A DNA stretch of 64,000 nt from an uncultured Muribaculaceae bacterium (GCA_910584055.1 CAJTZS010000001.1:62001-126000), one strand, 5' to 3'. Positions 37,542 through 46,807 are shown, counted from the stretch's first letter. Numbers and translations are program-made. The notes: generated by a model not told the origin, from the sequence alone.

Positions 37542-39794
37542 TTAAAAACTGAAATTTATTCCGAACACGTATGTCGGTGTCTGTTGTGCTGCCGCGATAC
37601 CGGTGTTGTTAGAATTTGTTCTCATGCCGGTATTGGCATTGAATGCTTCAGGGTCTATTCCGTGTCCGTTCGATGCCCAGTAGCATAGATTGTCAATCTG
37701 GAATCTTATTTGGGCGCTTTTGAAAGAACGTGTTTTCTGTAACCATTTCCATGGCACTGAATAGCTGACACCGATGTTGCGGAGTTTTATGAACGATGCG
37801 CTTGCTGTGTTGACATCTGCATAACGCCAGTGTTCGTTACGCTCGCCGCTGTCGCCGTACAGACCCATTACAGGAATGTTTGTATTGGTGTTTTCCGGAG
37901 TCCAGCGGTTCACAATGTCCTCGTGGACAGCCCCGTCGATCAATTTATTGTTTGAATCATAAAGTGTGGGAACGTCCACTCGCAGTGAGTGACCGGCATA
38001 ATATACCATTTTTGCGAACACCGTCAGGTCTTTCCAGCGGAAATCAAGGTTCAAGGCTCCGTTCCATTTGGGGGTGAGCTGACCCACGCATACCAATGCG
38101 TTGATGTTGCGGACAGGATTTATAGATACGATTTCACCGTCCTGATTATAGATCGAGGGATTGCCGTTAGAAGTGAGACCTGCATATCTGTAAGCATAGA
38201 GCGAATTGTAGGTGTCACCCTTCAGATAGTTGGATTTCGGGTCGCGTAGCATATCGAGAGCGTCGGAGGGAGTGTAATCGATTTTATCGATTGTGTTTTT
38301 GTTATATGCTGCAGACAATGAAGTGGTGAATGAGAAATCGCGGTTGCGAATCCAATCATAGCTGATATTGAGTTCAACTCCCACATTCTTCATGGAACCG
38401 TTGTTTGCCCTTGCCATGCCGTCGAAACCCAATGAGGGGTCAATACTTTTGTTCACGAGCAAGTCGGAACTGTATTTATAATAGAAATCCAGACTTCCTG
38501 ACAGACGCGTGAGGAAGGCGAAATCTATACCGGCATTGAACGTAGATGTCTTTTCCCAACGGAGAGAACTGTTGGGAGGAGAGACTATCATGCTTATCGG
38601 ACTGTTGGTGTAGAGCGATGTCCCGAAAGATGCGAGAAGATAAGGGGAAGACGATTGATCCACCATACCGGTTATACCATAGGTGGCACGGAGCTTGAGG
38701 CGGTCGAGCCATGTGAAATCACGCATGAACTTTTCTTTTTCGATATTCCAGCTTCCGCCTACAGACCATAGCGGGCGATAACGGTATTTCGGGTCACTGC
38801 CGAAGAGGTCGGCTTGCTCCACGCGCACGCTTGCATTAAGTGAATATCTGCCGTCAAATACGTATCCTGCATTGAGATATGCAGATACATATCTGTGTTT
38901 CACATCAGATATGTATAGATTCTCAGATTTTTTACGTGATGCAGAATACAATTGGCCCACCACGCCGGTCTGTGCGAGTGTCTTCCAGTCGACCTGGCCA
39001 TATGTGAGCCGTTGGTCGTCGTAACCGTATCTTTCGCTGATGTGCGCGTCGCTCCTGTCTTCACGGGCCTCGGCACCGATGAGTGCGGTCACGTCATGGT
39101 TCTCGCCGAATGTATTGCGGTAGTTCAACTGTGCGCGAATATTGTAATTGTCATAATTATTGTCGCGGAAAAGCATGTGCCCCCCCTTGGGTATATTATA
39201 TATCAATCCCCCGCGAGAGTCTGTAGACGCGAACTCGTTGACCATTGAGCGCATCATGTAGGATTCTGCTTCGTCATATTCTTTCGCATTGACCTTGCGT
39301 TTCTCGTATTGACCCTTCAATTGAAAGTCAAGTCCGGGGATGATATTGAAATCAGCCTGAAGGAAATATTTCATGTAAAGATCATCTGTCTTATACTTGT
39401 TATATGAAGATTCTTCTATGGCGTTGTAACCCATAAAATTAAGTCCGGCAGTAGAGTTTACGTCCTCTGCGAGCACCTGATTGTAGAGATAGCGGTAAGA
39501 AAGATTGCCGTCTTGCTCATAAAGTGAGTCATATGGCATGGCGGCAGTTTCGCCAAGTCCTGAAGCCTGTGTGTAGGAAGTTTTCTTGAAAATCAAGTTT
39601 GCCCCGAGTGTAAGGTTTAGCCATGGGGCAACCTTCAGGTTGTTGTTGGTATAGAAAGACAGGCGGTCGTCGCTGTCGTAGCGTGTGTAGAGGCCTTTTT
39701 TCTCATATCTTACGGCGGCATAGAAACCATATTTTTCACTGCCCGCTTTTAAAGTTACATTAAATTTGTGATATATGACGTAACTTGCTGGATT
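37542..39794 (-). pseudogene. SusC-family TonB-dependent receptor, 5'-truncated at the mobile-element junction
   Basis: The minus-strand frame is open from 39794 (just after an in-frame stop at 39797-39795) to the stop at 37542, about 750 codons. An ATG at 39596 lies inside it. It matches only the barrel part of SusC (intact members ~1000-1100 aa): FNVTLKAGSEKYGFYAAV near the 5' end, RLKLRATYGITG in the middle and the C-terminal TYVFGINFSF. Signal peptide, N-terminal carboxypeptidase-like domain and plug are all missing. Upstream the sequence changes to element DNA with different composition. The insertion therefore split the gene, and the rest may lie at the other end of the element. Confidence 0.85.
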
Positions 39795-40008
39795 TTAGTG
39801 CGTCTATGTAACGTGATTGTACTTAATTCGTACTGATTGAGAAAGTTGCCGCAAACGGAGAAAATTGAGTTTTTGATTTTTAACATCTGTTTTTAATTTT
39901 TAATTGCCTCTTTTTACTCCCACAAGGTCTGATTTTGGACTTTACCCAATCCCCGACCTTGAAACCGCATCTGCTTTTTCAGTGCGAAAAAGACACGTTT
40001 TGACGCTG

Positions 40009-40040
40009 CAAAGATAGCGATTTTTATCGGCATGGGCAAA
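40009..40040 (-). promoter_or_regulatory. Outward-reading promoter near the element end
   Basis: Minus strand: TTTG (40040-40037), 20 bases, TATCTTTG (40016-40009), an exact match to the Bacteroidetes consensus. It points towards the SusC remnant about 210 bases away, and no convincing gene lies between. Confidence 0.55.
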
Positions 40041-40140
40041 CGTGGCGGGACATCGGCTTGCATCAGACCGTGCCAGGGATGTGTCCGGAGGCCACGCTCC
40101 GATCCGGACATACTGCAACCCCATGTCCCGCCTGACAAGT

Positions 40141-40469
40141 CCACGCGGATAGAGACCGCATGACATTCGCCCGATAGAACGACAGGGCGGACATCATCCG
40201 GACACTATCCCTTTTGCGGGACTATTTATCGCGTTGCCGAAACCTGTTTACACTGACCGTCCCTTTTATCTTTCGTTGCCAAACGGGATGCCGGATATAC
40301 AAAACCGGTGAGAGTGAAAGTAAGAGACGGCCTTTCACCTGCCCCGGCATTTGCACATCCCGCATCCCGTTGATTTCAATCCACGCGGATAAAGACCGCG
40401 CACTTCCACGGATCGGCGATGCCGTACCGCTCCCTGTGCGCGGACATTATCCTCTGCGGGATTACATTT
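40141..40469. repeat. Two imperfect direct copies of ~88 bp in the non-coding element end
   Basis: Copies at about 40141-40228 and 40381-40469 share CCACGCGGATA[GA]AGACCGC, then GGACA..ATCC and TGCGGGA, 240 bases apart. The stretch from 39795 to 40803 otherwise has no gene I can support. Short frames in it overlap each other on both strands. Confidence 0.6.
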
Positions 40470-40593
40470 CCGTCTTTTTATTTTTCTTTCCGCTGCCGCC
40501 ACCAACGTGGCAGCAGGGGCGATTATGTTTTCATGGGCTTTCTTACCGGGGGAGCCATTTTTGGGTCAGGACGTACCATTGACAAACGGGTCT

Positions 40594-40755
40594 GTATGGG
40601 TTGCTTGACTTGACTGAACGTGCGGCGAAGGGATATTCTCCCGGCTTCGGCATAAAAATCTCCAGACCTCCTTGCGTCGGCTCGTATTTTTATGTCGAGG
40701 CCCGAACATCCCTTTTCTTCCGCCACACGCCTTGCAGGTGTCAAGCAACTCATAC
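40594..40755. repeat. 162-bp fold-back element (long imperfect hairpin)
   Basis: Outer arms 40594-40609 and 40740-40755 are complementary at 15 of 16 positions. Inner arms 40620-40638 and 40704-40728 pair with a few extra bases, and CATAAAAAT (40651) pairs with ATTTTTATG (40686). It ends 48 bases before the first gene of the leading-type operon. It could be a structured leader, a single-strand DNA recognition site or a MITE. Confidence 0.65.
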
Positions 40756-40803
40756 AACCACACTGTCTTTGGACGCATGGTTCAAAAAAAAGCTCCCACC
40801 GAT

Positions 40804-41028
40804 ATGAAAGCCACAAGAAAACATAAAGATTTTAAGTCAAGGCAAGCTCGCCAATCCTCCTATCTATACCGCATAATCACAAAGGCGGTCAAGGTGGTGG
40901 CAATCATCATCGGAGCAGTAATCGGGATAGCGTTGTGGGCAGTGGTCAGACCCATATTAAGGGGCATAGGCTGGCTCATATCAATCCTAACCGCAGCAGG
41001 GGCAATCTATTGGTTAATGACACTCTAA
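40804..41028 (+). CDS. Small membrane protein, mobile-element operon
   Basis: A 74-aa protein from the ATG at 40804. The first ~25 residues are strongly basic (Lys/Arg), followed by two hydrophobic helices (about 30-48 and 55-73). No known family that I recognise. It opens a plus-strand run of small genes leading to PcfK/PcfJ, with an 11-base gap to the next start. Confidence 0.6.
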   Translation: MKATRKHKDFKSRQARQSSYLYRIITKAVKVVAIIIGAVIGIALWAVVRPILRGIGWLISILTAAGAIYWLMTL

Positions 41029-41039
41029 AATTCAAGAAT

Positions 41040-41267
41040 ATGGCACCGAAAAGAAACTCCAAGACCTTGGAACAGCAAGCACGATACTACGGAGTTGACG
41101 ATATATCCGAGTATATGGTTGAAACATACTTCAACGGCAACATATCCACATACCGTCAGCTATTCCAAGAACTACGGGGCGAGAGTCGCAGAGAGTTTGT
41201 AAGACGGCTCTTTGAAATGGAACTCAACCACACCGATATAGAAAAAATGATACTGACAATCCTCTAA
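41040..41267 (+). CDS. Small hypothetical protein
   Basis: A 75-aa soluble, charged protein from the ATG at 41040 (MAPKRNSK). Helical in character, with Tyr-rich and Arg/Glu-rich stretches (RYYGVDDISEYM, GESRREFVRRLFEME). Unknown function. It lies 11 bases before the PcfK-like gene and shares the same operon. Confidence 0.65.
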   Translation: MAPKRNSKTLEQQARYYGVDDISEYMVETYFNGNISTYRQLFQELRGESRREFVRRLFEMELNHTDIEKMILTIL

Positions 41268-41278
41268 AACCCACGACT

Positions 41279-41710
41279 ATGGCAACGAAAGAAAACAAAG
41301 GCACACAAGCCTTCAACGACACTATCAAGGCTTATCTCGAAGAACGAGCAGAGAATGACGCATTGTTTGCCGTAAAGTTCGCAAATCCCTCAAAATCCGT
41401 GGAGGACTGCGTGACCTATATCCTCAACCAAGTGCAGAAAAGCGGTTGCAACGGCTTTACCGATGCGGAGGTGTACGGAATGGCAATCCACTACTACGAG
41501 GAAAAGGAAATTGAGGTCGGCAACCCAATCAACTGCAAAGTGGTGGTGAACCATACGGTAGAACTCACCGAGGAGGAAAAGGAAGAGGCACGGCAGGAGG
41601 CAATAGCCAAACTCCGAGACAAGCAGGTCGCGAAGATGCGCAGACCCACCGCGAAGAAAGCCACCGAAAACAAACCACAAGTTGAACAACCCAGTCTATT
41701 TGACTTTTAA
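41279..41710 (+). CDS. PcfK-like protein
   Basis: A 143-aa protein. The N-terminal part (TQAFNDTIKAYLEERA, VEDCVTYILNQV) and the middle (DAEVYGMAIHYYEE) match the PcfK-like family first named from the enterococcal pCF10 conjugation region. The C-terminal half is a charged coiled-coil ending in QPSLFDF. Its biochemical role is not known. PcfK-like and PcfJ-like genes travel together in Bacteroidetes conjugative elements, as here. Confidence 0.85.
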   Translation: MATKENKGTQAFNDTIKAYLEERAENDALFAVKFANPSKSVEDCVTYILNQVQKSGCNGFTDAEVYGMAIHYYEEKEIEVGNPINCKVVVNHTVELTEEEKEEARQEAIAKLRDKQVAKMRRPTAKKATENKPQVEQPSLFDF

Positions 41711-41722
41711 CCCCATACCGCT

Positions 41723-43057
41723 ATGAAACCCAAGACCGCAATACAAAAGAAAGTGGCACAACTTTCATCCACCCTCCGCCCTCTTACCGCCAGGCAGGAA
41801 GAATGGGCATATGCAAACTGCATCGAGCATTTTGCCTACCGAACCAAAAACGGAACAATGACCTGTTCCGACTGCGGACACCAATGGAAAAGCGGGAACG
41901 GCAGTCTATGCGACAACCTTGCGGGTTGCCAATGCCCTCACTGCGGTACTGAACTAAAAGTGTACGAAACGCTAAAACGTACCAACCGACAGAAGCAGTA
42001 TTTCAGCGTCATCACCATTCACAAGGATTTTCAGTTAATCCGTGTTGCGCAGATGGAGTCCGTCAGCAAGAAAGGCGAGCCGAGGAAGAACTACTGCAAG
42101 GAGGTGGTGCAACGTTGGATTTCTCCCGACGGAAAGGTTACCACAATGGCGTTGCTCCGTGGCTTCACATTTATGTACGACTGCGACAGCTGGTCTGAAT
42201 GGAGCGGAATGGAGATACGCCCACATAACCCACTATACGATAATGTATGTGTATGGGGAAAGACATATCCACACAAAAGGTATATACCCCAACTCAAGCG
42301 CAACGGATTTAAGGGCGATTTCCACGGCATATCTCCCATAATCCTTTTCAAAAGGCTCTTGTCCGACCCACGGATGGAGACGCTGATGAAAGGCGGAAAG
42401 ATTGAGGAAATGAGATACTTTATGCTCAATCCGACAAACACCGATGACTTTTGGGCATCGTACCTAATCGCCCAACGCCACCGCTACCAGATCAACAACA
42501 TATCCATGTGGTGCGACTATCTCCGAATGTTGGTGAACTTAGGCGAGGACATACGCAACCCCAAGAACATCTGCCCGGAAGATTTCATAGAGGCGCACGA
42601 CAAGGCCAACCGCAGGATTGAGGCAAAGCACCGAAAGGAATGTGCCGAGGCACAAAGGCGCATGGAGATAGAAAGACGTGAGCGTGAACAGCGGAGATTG
42701 CTCCAAGAGCAGCAGCGAGAGGAGGATTTCAAGGCTCTCAAATCCAAGTTCTTCGGACTGATAATCACCGACAATGAAATATCGGTGAAGGTGCTTGAAA
42801 GCATCGAGGAGTATTACGAGGAGGGGAAGGTGCAGAACATCTGCGTTTTCGGCTCGGAATACTACAAGAAAGCCGACACCCTCGTACTCTCGGCAAGGAT
42901 AGACGGCAGGATAATTGAAACGGTGGAGGTTGACTTGCAGACACTCAAAGTGGTGCAGTGCCACGGCAGGGACAATGAAGACACCGAGTATCACCAGCGC
43001 ATCATCGACCTTGTTAATTCCAACGCCAAACTCATCCGAGAGAGAATGACCGCATAA
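41723..43057 (+). CDS. PcfJ-like protein
   Basis: A 444-aa protein of the PcfJ-like family. Near the N-terminus it has a zinc-finger-like set, CSDCGHQW then CPHCGTEL (about residues 52-78). A long Arg/Glu coiled coil follows (about 295-335). There is no clear catalytic motif. The gene starts 12 bases after PcfK. A role in the early or leading region after transfer is suggested by position only. Confidence 0.85.
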   Translation: MKPKTAIQKKVAQLSSTLRPLTARQEEWAYANCIEHFAYRTKNGTMTCSDCGHQWKSGNGSLCDNLAGCQCPHCGTELKVYETLKRTNRQKQYFSVITIHKDFQLIRVAQMESVSKKGEPRKNYCKEVVQRWISPDGKVTTMALLRGFTFMYDCDSWSEWSGMEIRPHNPLYDNVCVWGKTYPHKRYIPQLKRNGFKGDFHGISPIILFKRLLSDPRMETLMKGGKIEEMRYFMLNPTNTDDFWASYLIAQRHRYQINNISMWCDYLRMLVNLGEDIRNPKNICPEDFIEAHDKANRRIEAKHRKECAEAQRRMEIERREREQRRLLQEQQREEDFKALKSKFFGLIITDNEISVKVLESIEEYYEEGKVQNICVFGSEYYKKADTLVLSARIDGRIIETVEVDLQTLKVVQCHGRDNEDTEYHQRIIDLVNSNAKLIRERMTA

Positions 43058-43112
43058 ACCCATAACCCGACTACCGATTGAAATATATCGGTAGTCACCA
43101 AATCCCAAGAAT

Positions 43113-43370
43113 ATGAACGTGACATTTGAACATACGACCGTCATTTATGACAATGACATCGCCGAGGTGCTTATAGGCTTTGTGAACCACATACTTATCG
43201 CCTATGACGAGGACACTCTAAGGAGATTGATAGCCGACTATGCGGAGAAATCGGCACTTGACCGATACTTCGTATATGGATTTGGCAAGCATCATTTTTG
43301 GCTCTCCCAAAAGAAAGTCTCCGACCCCGAAAAGATATTCAACTACCGCATACTGATTGTAAAATTCTAA
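43113..43370 (+). CDS. Small hypothetical protein
   Basis: An 85-aa protein with no family I recognise. It is acidic in the first half (YDNDIAEVLIGFVNH) and ends with FNYRILIVKF. Good start context 12 bases before the next ATG after its stop, in the same run of element genes. Confidence 0.6.
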   Translation: MNVTFEHTTVIYDNDIAEVLIGFVNHILIAYDEDTLRRLIADYAEKSALDRYFVYGFGKHHFWLSQKKVSDPEKIFNYRILIVKF

Positions 43371-43381
43371 AACATACCGAT

Positions 43382-43597
43382 ATGGCAACAAAAATGACAA
43401 GGTACGGGGTATCAACCACCGTCAGCGGAGAACAATATGAAAAGTTCTATTCCTCCCACCGGGGAAAAAAGGCAATACGCATAATGTACGATTGGCGCGA
43501 CCCCGACACAAACGAACTTTTCTCCTGCGTCGCACCCACCCTCAAAGAGTGCAGACAAAAGCGTGACGAATGGATAGCGAGACAGCGAAAAAACTAA
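43382..43597 (+). CDS. DUF3873-like small protein
   Basis: A 71-aa protein from the ATG at 43382. The segment VSTTVSGEQYEKF, then a DWRDPDTNELFSCVAPTLKEC core and a C-terminal RRDEW-like KRDEWIARQ, resembles the DUF3873 family, common and uncharacterised in Bacteroidales conjugative transposons. Assigned from memory of the pattern. Confidence 0.65.
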   Translation: MATKMTRYGVSTTVSGEQYEKFYSSHRGKKAIRIMYDWRDPDTNELFSCVAPTLKECRQKRDEWIARQRKN

Positions 43598-43663
43598 TAA
43601 CACGGAACGGTGTTGAGTGTTAAGGACAGCGACACCCTACACCGCTCCATAAAATCCACCTAT

Positions 43664-44713
43664 ATGAACGACAAGACTGAAATAAGGCTTGACAGCGGAA
43701 AGACCGCGACAGCCCAATGCCCCGTGATAATATCCGCAAGCAGGAGCACCGACATCCCCGCCTTTTATTCCGAATGGTTTTTCAACCGTCTCAAAAAAGG
43801 ATATTCGGCTTGGATAAATCCCTACAACTCATCAAAAATCAACATAAGCTACGGGCGCACCAAATTCATCGTGTTCTGGTCAAAGAACCCCAAACCGTTG
43901 CTTGGACACCTTGACACGCTTGATGAACTCGGCATCGGCTGCTACATACAATACACGCTCAACGATTACGGAGAGGAAGGCCTTGAAAAAGGCGTACCCC
44001 CTTTGTCACAGCGCATCGACACTTTCCGTATGCTCGTTGACCGTCTCGGCAAAGGCAGGGTGATATGGCGTTTTGACCCTCTTATCCTTACTGACCGCAT
44101 AGACGCGGACTTGCTCCTGCGGAAGATTGAGGCTGTCGGAGACGCTCTGAACGGATATACCGAAAAACTTGTGTTCAGCTTTGCCGACATCGTTTCGTAC
44201 CGCAGGGTCAAGTCAAACCTTGAACTCAACGGGATACGCTACACTGATTGGTCAGAGGAAATGATGCGCGGTTTCGCGGGGGAACTCTCAATGCTCAATA
44301 AAAAGTGGGGATATGAACTCGCTACCTGCGGGGAGCGCGTTAACCTCTCGGAATACGGCATACAAAAGAACCACTGCATAGACGACCGCCTCATAGTCCG
44401 TTTCGGACACCGCTCAAAGGAGTTAATGGAATATCTCGGCGCAAGGATTATACAACCCTCGCTCTTCGGCACGGATGTTCCCGAAAACGCCATCCACCTT
44501 GACGGAAGAGGTTTCGCGGTCATAACGCAGGACAACCGCGACAGGGGACAGCGAGAGGTCTGCGGTTGTATGAAAAGCAAGGACATCGGAGAATACAGCA
44601 CCTGCCCCCACCTTTGCGAATACTGTTATGCCAACAGCTCAAAGGAGTGCGCACTTCAAAATTGGAGGCTCCACCGACAAAACCCCGACGCCGAAACCAT
44701 AACCGGAAGATAG
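43664..44713 (+). CDS. DUF1848 protein (probable iron-sulfur protein)
   Basis: A 349-aa protein. I chose the ATG at 43664; a GTG at 43610 is the alternative. SASRSTDIPAFY near the start and WSKNPKPLL, GRVIWRFDPL fit DUF1848. The C-terminal CGCMKSKDIGEYSTCPHLCEYCYAN region gives several cysteines of the kind that hold an Fe-S cluster, and a TIM-barrel, radical-SAM-like fold is usual for the family. Substrate unknown. It ends the plus-strand operon before a terminator. Confidence 0.85.
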   Translation: MNDKTEIRLDSGKTATAQCPVIISASRSTDIPAFYSEWFFNRLKKGYSAWINPYNSSKINISYGRTKFIVFWSKNPKPLLGHLDTLDELGIGCYIQYTLNDYGEEGLEKGVPPLSQRIDTFRMLVDRLGKGRVIWRFDPLILTDRIDADLLLRKIEAVGDALNGYTEKLVFSFADIVSYRRVKSNLELNGIRYTDWSEEMMRGFAGELSMLNKKWGYELATCGERVNLSEYGIQKNHCIDDRLIVRFGHRSKELMEYLGARIIQPSLFGTDVPENAIHLDGRGFAVITQDNRDRGQREVCGCMKSKDIGEYSTCPHLCEYCYANSSKECALQNWRLHRQNPDAETITGR

Positions 44714-44736
44714 ATTTTTATTTCGTTGCATAGCCA

Positions 44737-44776
44737 GCCCCCGCCAAACCGTTGAAGGCTTGACGGGGGCATTTTT
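44737..44776 (+). terminator. Terminator after the DUF1848 gene
   Basis: GCCCCCGCCAAACC (44737-44750) pairs with GGCTTGACGGGGGC (44757-44770) with two mismatches, then ATTTTTAG. Confidence 0.85.
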
Positions 44777-44784
44777 AGCTCAAA

Positions 44785-44805
44785 ATTTCGGCCGCCACAG
44801 GCGGC
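44785..44805 (-). terminator. Terminator of the lipoprotein pair
   Basis: GCCGCC (44791-44796) and GGCGGC (44800-44805) form a 6-bp hairpin with a 3-base loop. Read on the minus strand it is followed by CGAAATTTTG, just after the stop of the 44809 gene. Confidence 0.6.
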
Positions 44806-44808
44806 TTA

Positions 44809-45465
44809 TCATTGCTCGTCTGGAATGGCTCTGTAATACCATGTCAAATCCGCTGGATTACAGGGAACATTTTTATTCCAATATATACCAGATATATCGC
44901 TATTGACGTAAAATATTTGAGTAACCCCAGTCTCATAACCAGTCCAAGTGTCAGGAACAGTGGTATGAAATCCGACTTTCGTCAGTGAGGGAGGGTTAAA
45001 TCCCATTTTATTCTCAGTGGCATATTTGTTGTTGGACGGAAAAAGGCTATACCCTTTAGAAACTGGTAAGTCTTTATAATATGTTATGAACTTACCGATA
45101 TAGACTGTGGTCGGATTAATGCCATATTTTTCTAATCCTCCTAATAGATATTTTTTATTATCTTTTGGCTTGGATTCTCTGTCATAACCTGTTGGCGCGA
45201 TAGCTCTGGAAACCATAACATCATCAATGTCATTTCCCATATTTATGGTGTCAAAATTGATGACATAAGTGGTGGTATCTTCCAATACGATTTGCTCCCC
45301 ATTGGAAAGAATAACGGTTTCCGTACCATCGGCATTTTTAACTAATGCATTTTTAACGACTGCACCATCGGCAAGCGCATTTGCATCATCAAGAGCATCA
45401 GACGTACATGCTCCAACCAAAACGCTCATAACGCCAACGAAGGCAATGACAAGCATCTTGTTCAT
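44809..45465 (-). CDS. Cargo lipoprotein B
   Basis: A 218-aa lipoprotein from the ATG at 45465 (signal MNKMLVIAFVGVMSVLVGAC). The start overlaps the stop of the upstream gene (ATGA). The C-terminal half has KYGINPTTVYIGKFITY, then KMGFNPP, a GYETGVTQIFYV strand and SDISGIYWN. These steps line up with those of the neighbouring lipoprotein, so the two are distant paralogues. The middle is rich in Asp and Thr. No function can be assigned. The pair is probably surface-exposed cargo of the element. Confidence 0.75.
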   Translation of the reverse strand: MNKMLVIAFVGVMSVLVGACTSDALDDANALADGAVVKNALVKNADGTETVILSNGEQIVLEDTTTYVINFDTINMGNDIDDVMVSRAIAPTGYDRESKPKDNKKYLLGGLEKYGINPTTVYIGKFITYYKDLPVSKGYSLFPSNNKYATENKMGFNPPSLTKVGFHTTVPDTWTGYETGVTQIFYVNSDISGIYWNKNVPCNPADLTWYYRAIPDEQ

Positions 45466-46088
45466 TTTTTTACTGTAAAATTCCATATTAATTTATTTGT
45501 TAATGGTAAGTCTATGTAAACACCCGCTAATTTATCGTTATAACCGATATATCTAAAACAAGTATAGAATACATATTTAGGATATTGATTGTTATAATCG
45601 ATATCGAAAGACCTATTAGAAGTCCACGGAGAATATCCCATGTTATTAAGTGGCATAACCGGAATATAATCTTCCCCCGATAAGGGAATTGGCATATATG
45701 ACACGTACTTTATTGTAGCGCAATAAAATACTTTGTTTGGCTCAAGTCCATATTTTTTTATCCAATCACCAAATTTTGCCTTTTCCCAATGTCCTATAAA
45801 TCTATCATCATATCCTTCAATAGAATATGACTCTTCTTGCAGATAAGGACCCCGATTATTAGAAATGAATGAATATTTACATGGGAATAGCGAAGTATAG
45901 GAATGTAAAAAATCAGACTCATTGCCATAGTAAACAATTTCATCGCTACTAAGAGTAATCCTATTCCCATCAGTCATAACCAATGGTAAATCATCATCCT
46001 TATTACAGGCCTGCGAAATGACAAGAATTAACAATGCGCTCAAAATCTCTAAGGCTCTATTCCTTTTTCTTTTGAGTACATATGACAT
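45462..46088 (-). CDS. Cargo lipoprotein A
   Basis: A 208-aa lipoprotein. The start at 46088 gives a good signal (ALEILSALLILVISQAC); an ATG 24 bases earlier is possible. Recurring pattern with its neighbour: KYGLEPNKVFYCATIKYVSY, NNMGYSPW, KYVFYTCFRYIGY and LAGVYIDLPL. A lower GC content than the tra genes suggests separate acquisition. It has its own consensus promoter. Function unknown. Confidence 0.75.
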   Translation of the reverse strand: MSYVLKRKRNRALEILSALLILVISQACNKDDDLPLVMTDGNRITLSSDEIVYYGNESDFLHSYTSLFPCKYSFISNNRGPYLQEESYSIEGYDDRFIGHWEKAKFGDWIKKYGLEPNKVFYCATIKYVSYMPIPLSGEDYIPVMPLNNMGYSPWTSNRSFDIDYNNQYPKYVFYTCFRYIGYNDKLAGVYIDLPLTNKLIWNFTVKK

Positions 46089-46142
46089 CTGTATCCTATT
46101 GCGATATACCATTCGACTTAAACGTTTAGTAATTTACGTTCA

Positions 46143-46174
46143 CAAAAGTATGTAAAAATGTTTTAATACGCAAA
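46143..46174 (-). promoter_or_regulatory. Promoter of the lipoprotein pair
   Basis: Minus strand: TTTG (46174-46171), 20 bases, TACTTTTG (46150-46143), an exact consensus match about 55 bases before the first start. Confidence 0.75.
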
Positions 46175-46177
46175 TTA

Positions 46178-46210
46178 AGCGGCAAGATTTTTACTAAACT
46201 TCTTGCCGCT
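46178..46210 (-). terminator. Terminator of the transfer operon
   Basis: A perfect 10-bp stem (AGCGGCAAGA 46178-46187 with TCTTGCCGCT 46201-46210), 13-base loop, about 90 bases beyond the last tra-operon gene on the minus strand. Confidence 0.65.
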
Positions 46211-46300
46211 ATTGTATATATTCCTGTTAATTTGGATTTTATATATGGTTTTATCCAAGCATTTTTTTAGATTATAATTAGCATGAAAACCATAATGTTT

Positions 46301-46807
46301 TTATTTTTGGTTATGAGAATCATAAAGATAAAGAAACTCTATAATTCGCCTTCGATGCAGCTGCTTATGGAATTTTCCCTTGTAACGGCAATGCGATGTG
46401 TAGGACTTGTAGATGTCGCGGTTGCCCGATTTGAGTCGTCTGTAAACGCCGGATTTGTTGACGACACCGGGACCGCAGTTGTACGCCAGCACACCGAGGA
46501 GCAACGCATCATCCGGTCTGAAATCGTCATAGAGGGCGATGAACCTGCGGAGATCCCTGCGGAGCAGGGCATCCGCCTGTCTCTCGGTGAGCTGGACACC
46601 GCGTCTGAACGGCTCTCCCGGCTGCACCATATGTCCGTATCCGACCGCCGGCCAGTGGCATGGGCGGTGGAGCGTCTCGAACTTCTTTATAATCAGCACG
46701 GCGCGTTCAAACGGAGGCAGGTCCATTATGCTTTTTCTCGCGTGGGCGGCGGGCGTTGTTGCCGCAAGGGTCAGCAACGCCACGAAGAACATTACCAGCC
46801 TCCTCAT
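46301..46807 (-). CDS. GH24 lysozyme, conjugation-associated
   Basis: A 168-aa protein with a signal peptide (ends TTPAAHA). KKFETLH (catalytic Glu), VGYGH and LLGVLAYNCGPGV match the T4/P22-type phage lysozyme fold. In conjugative elements such enzymes open the peptidoglycan for the secretion channel. It is the last gene of the tra operon and overlaps traQ by 4 bases. A plus-strand reading frame of similar length lies over it and is a shadow. Confidence 0.9.
   Translation of the reverse strand: MRRLVMFFVALLTLAATTPAAHARKSIMDLPPFERAVLIIKKFETLHRPCHWPAVGYGHMVQPGEPFRRGVQLTERQADALLRRDLRRFIALYDDFRPDDALLLGVLAYNCGPGVVNKSGVYRRLKSGNRDIYKSYTSHCRYKGKFHKQLHRRRIIEFLYLYDSHNQK

Noticed and set aside
37542..39794. 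SusC truncation as an invertible shufflon rather than an insertion
   Set aside because: No inverted copy of SusC sequence or recombinase gene is seen in the window, and the adjoining DNA is conjugative-element sequence.
39914..40144. Minus-strand reading frame of 76 codons near the element end
   Set aside because: It covers the consensus promoter and repeats, shows no domain, and overlaps another frame of the same kind.
40523..40816. Overlapping frames on both strands across the fold-back element
   Set aside because: They mirror each other because of the inverted repeats, and none has a start context or family pattern.
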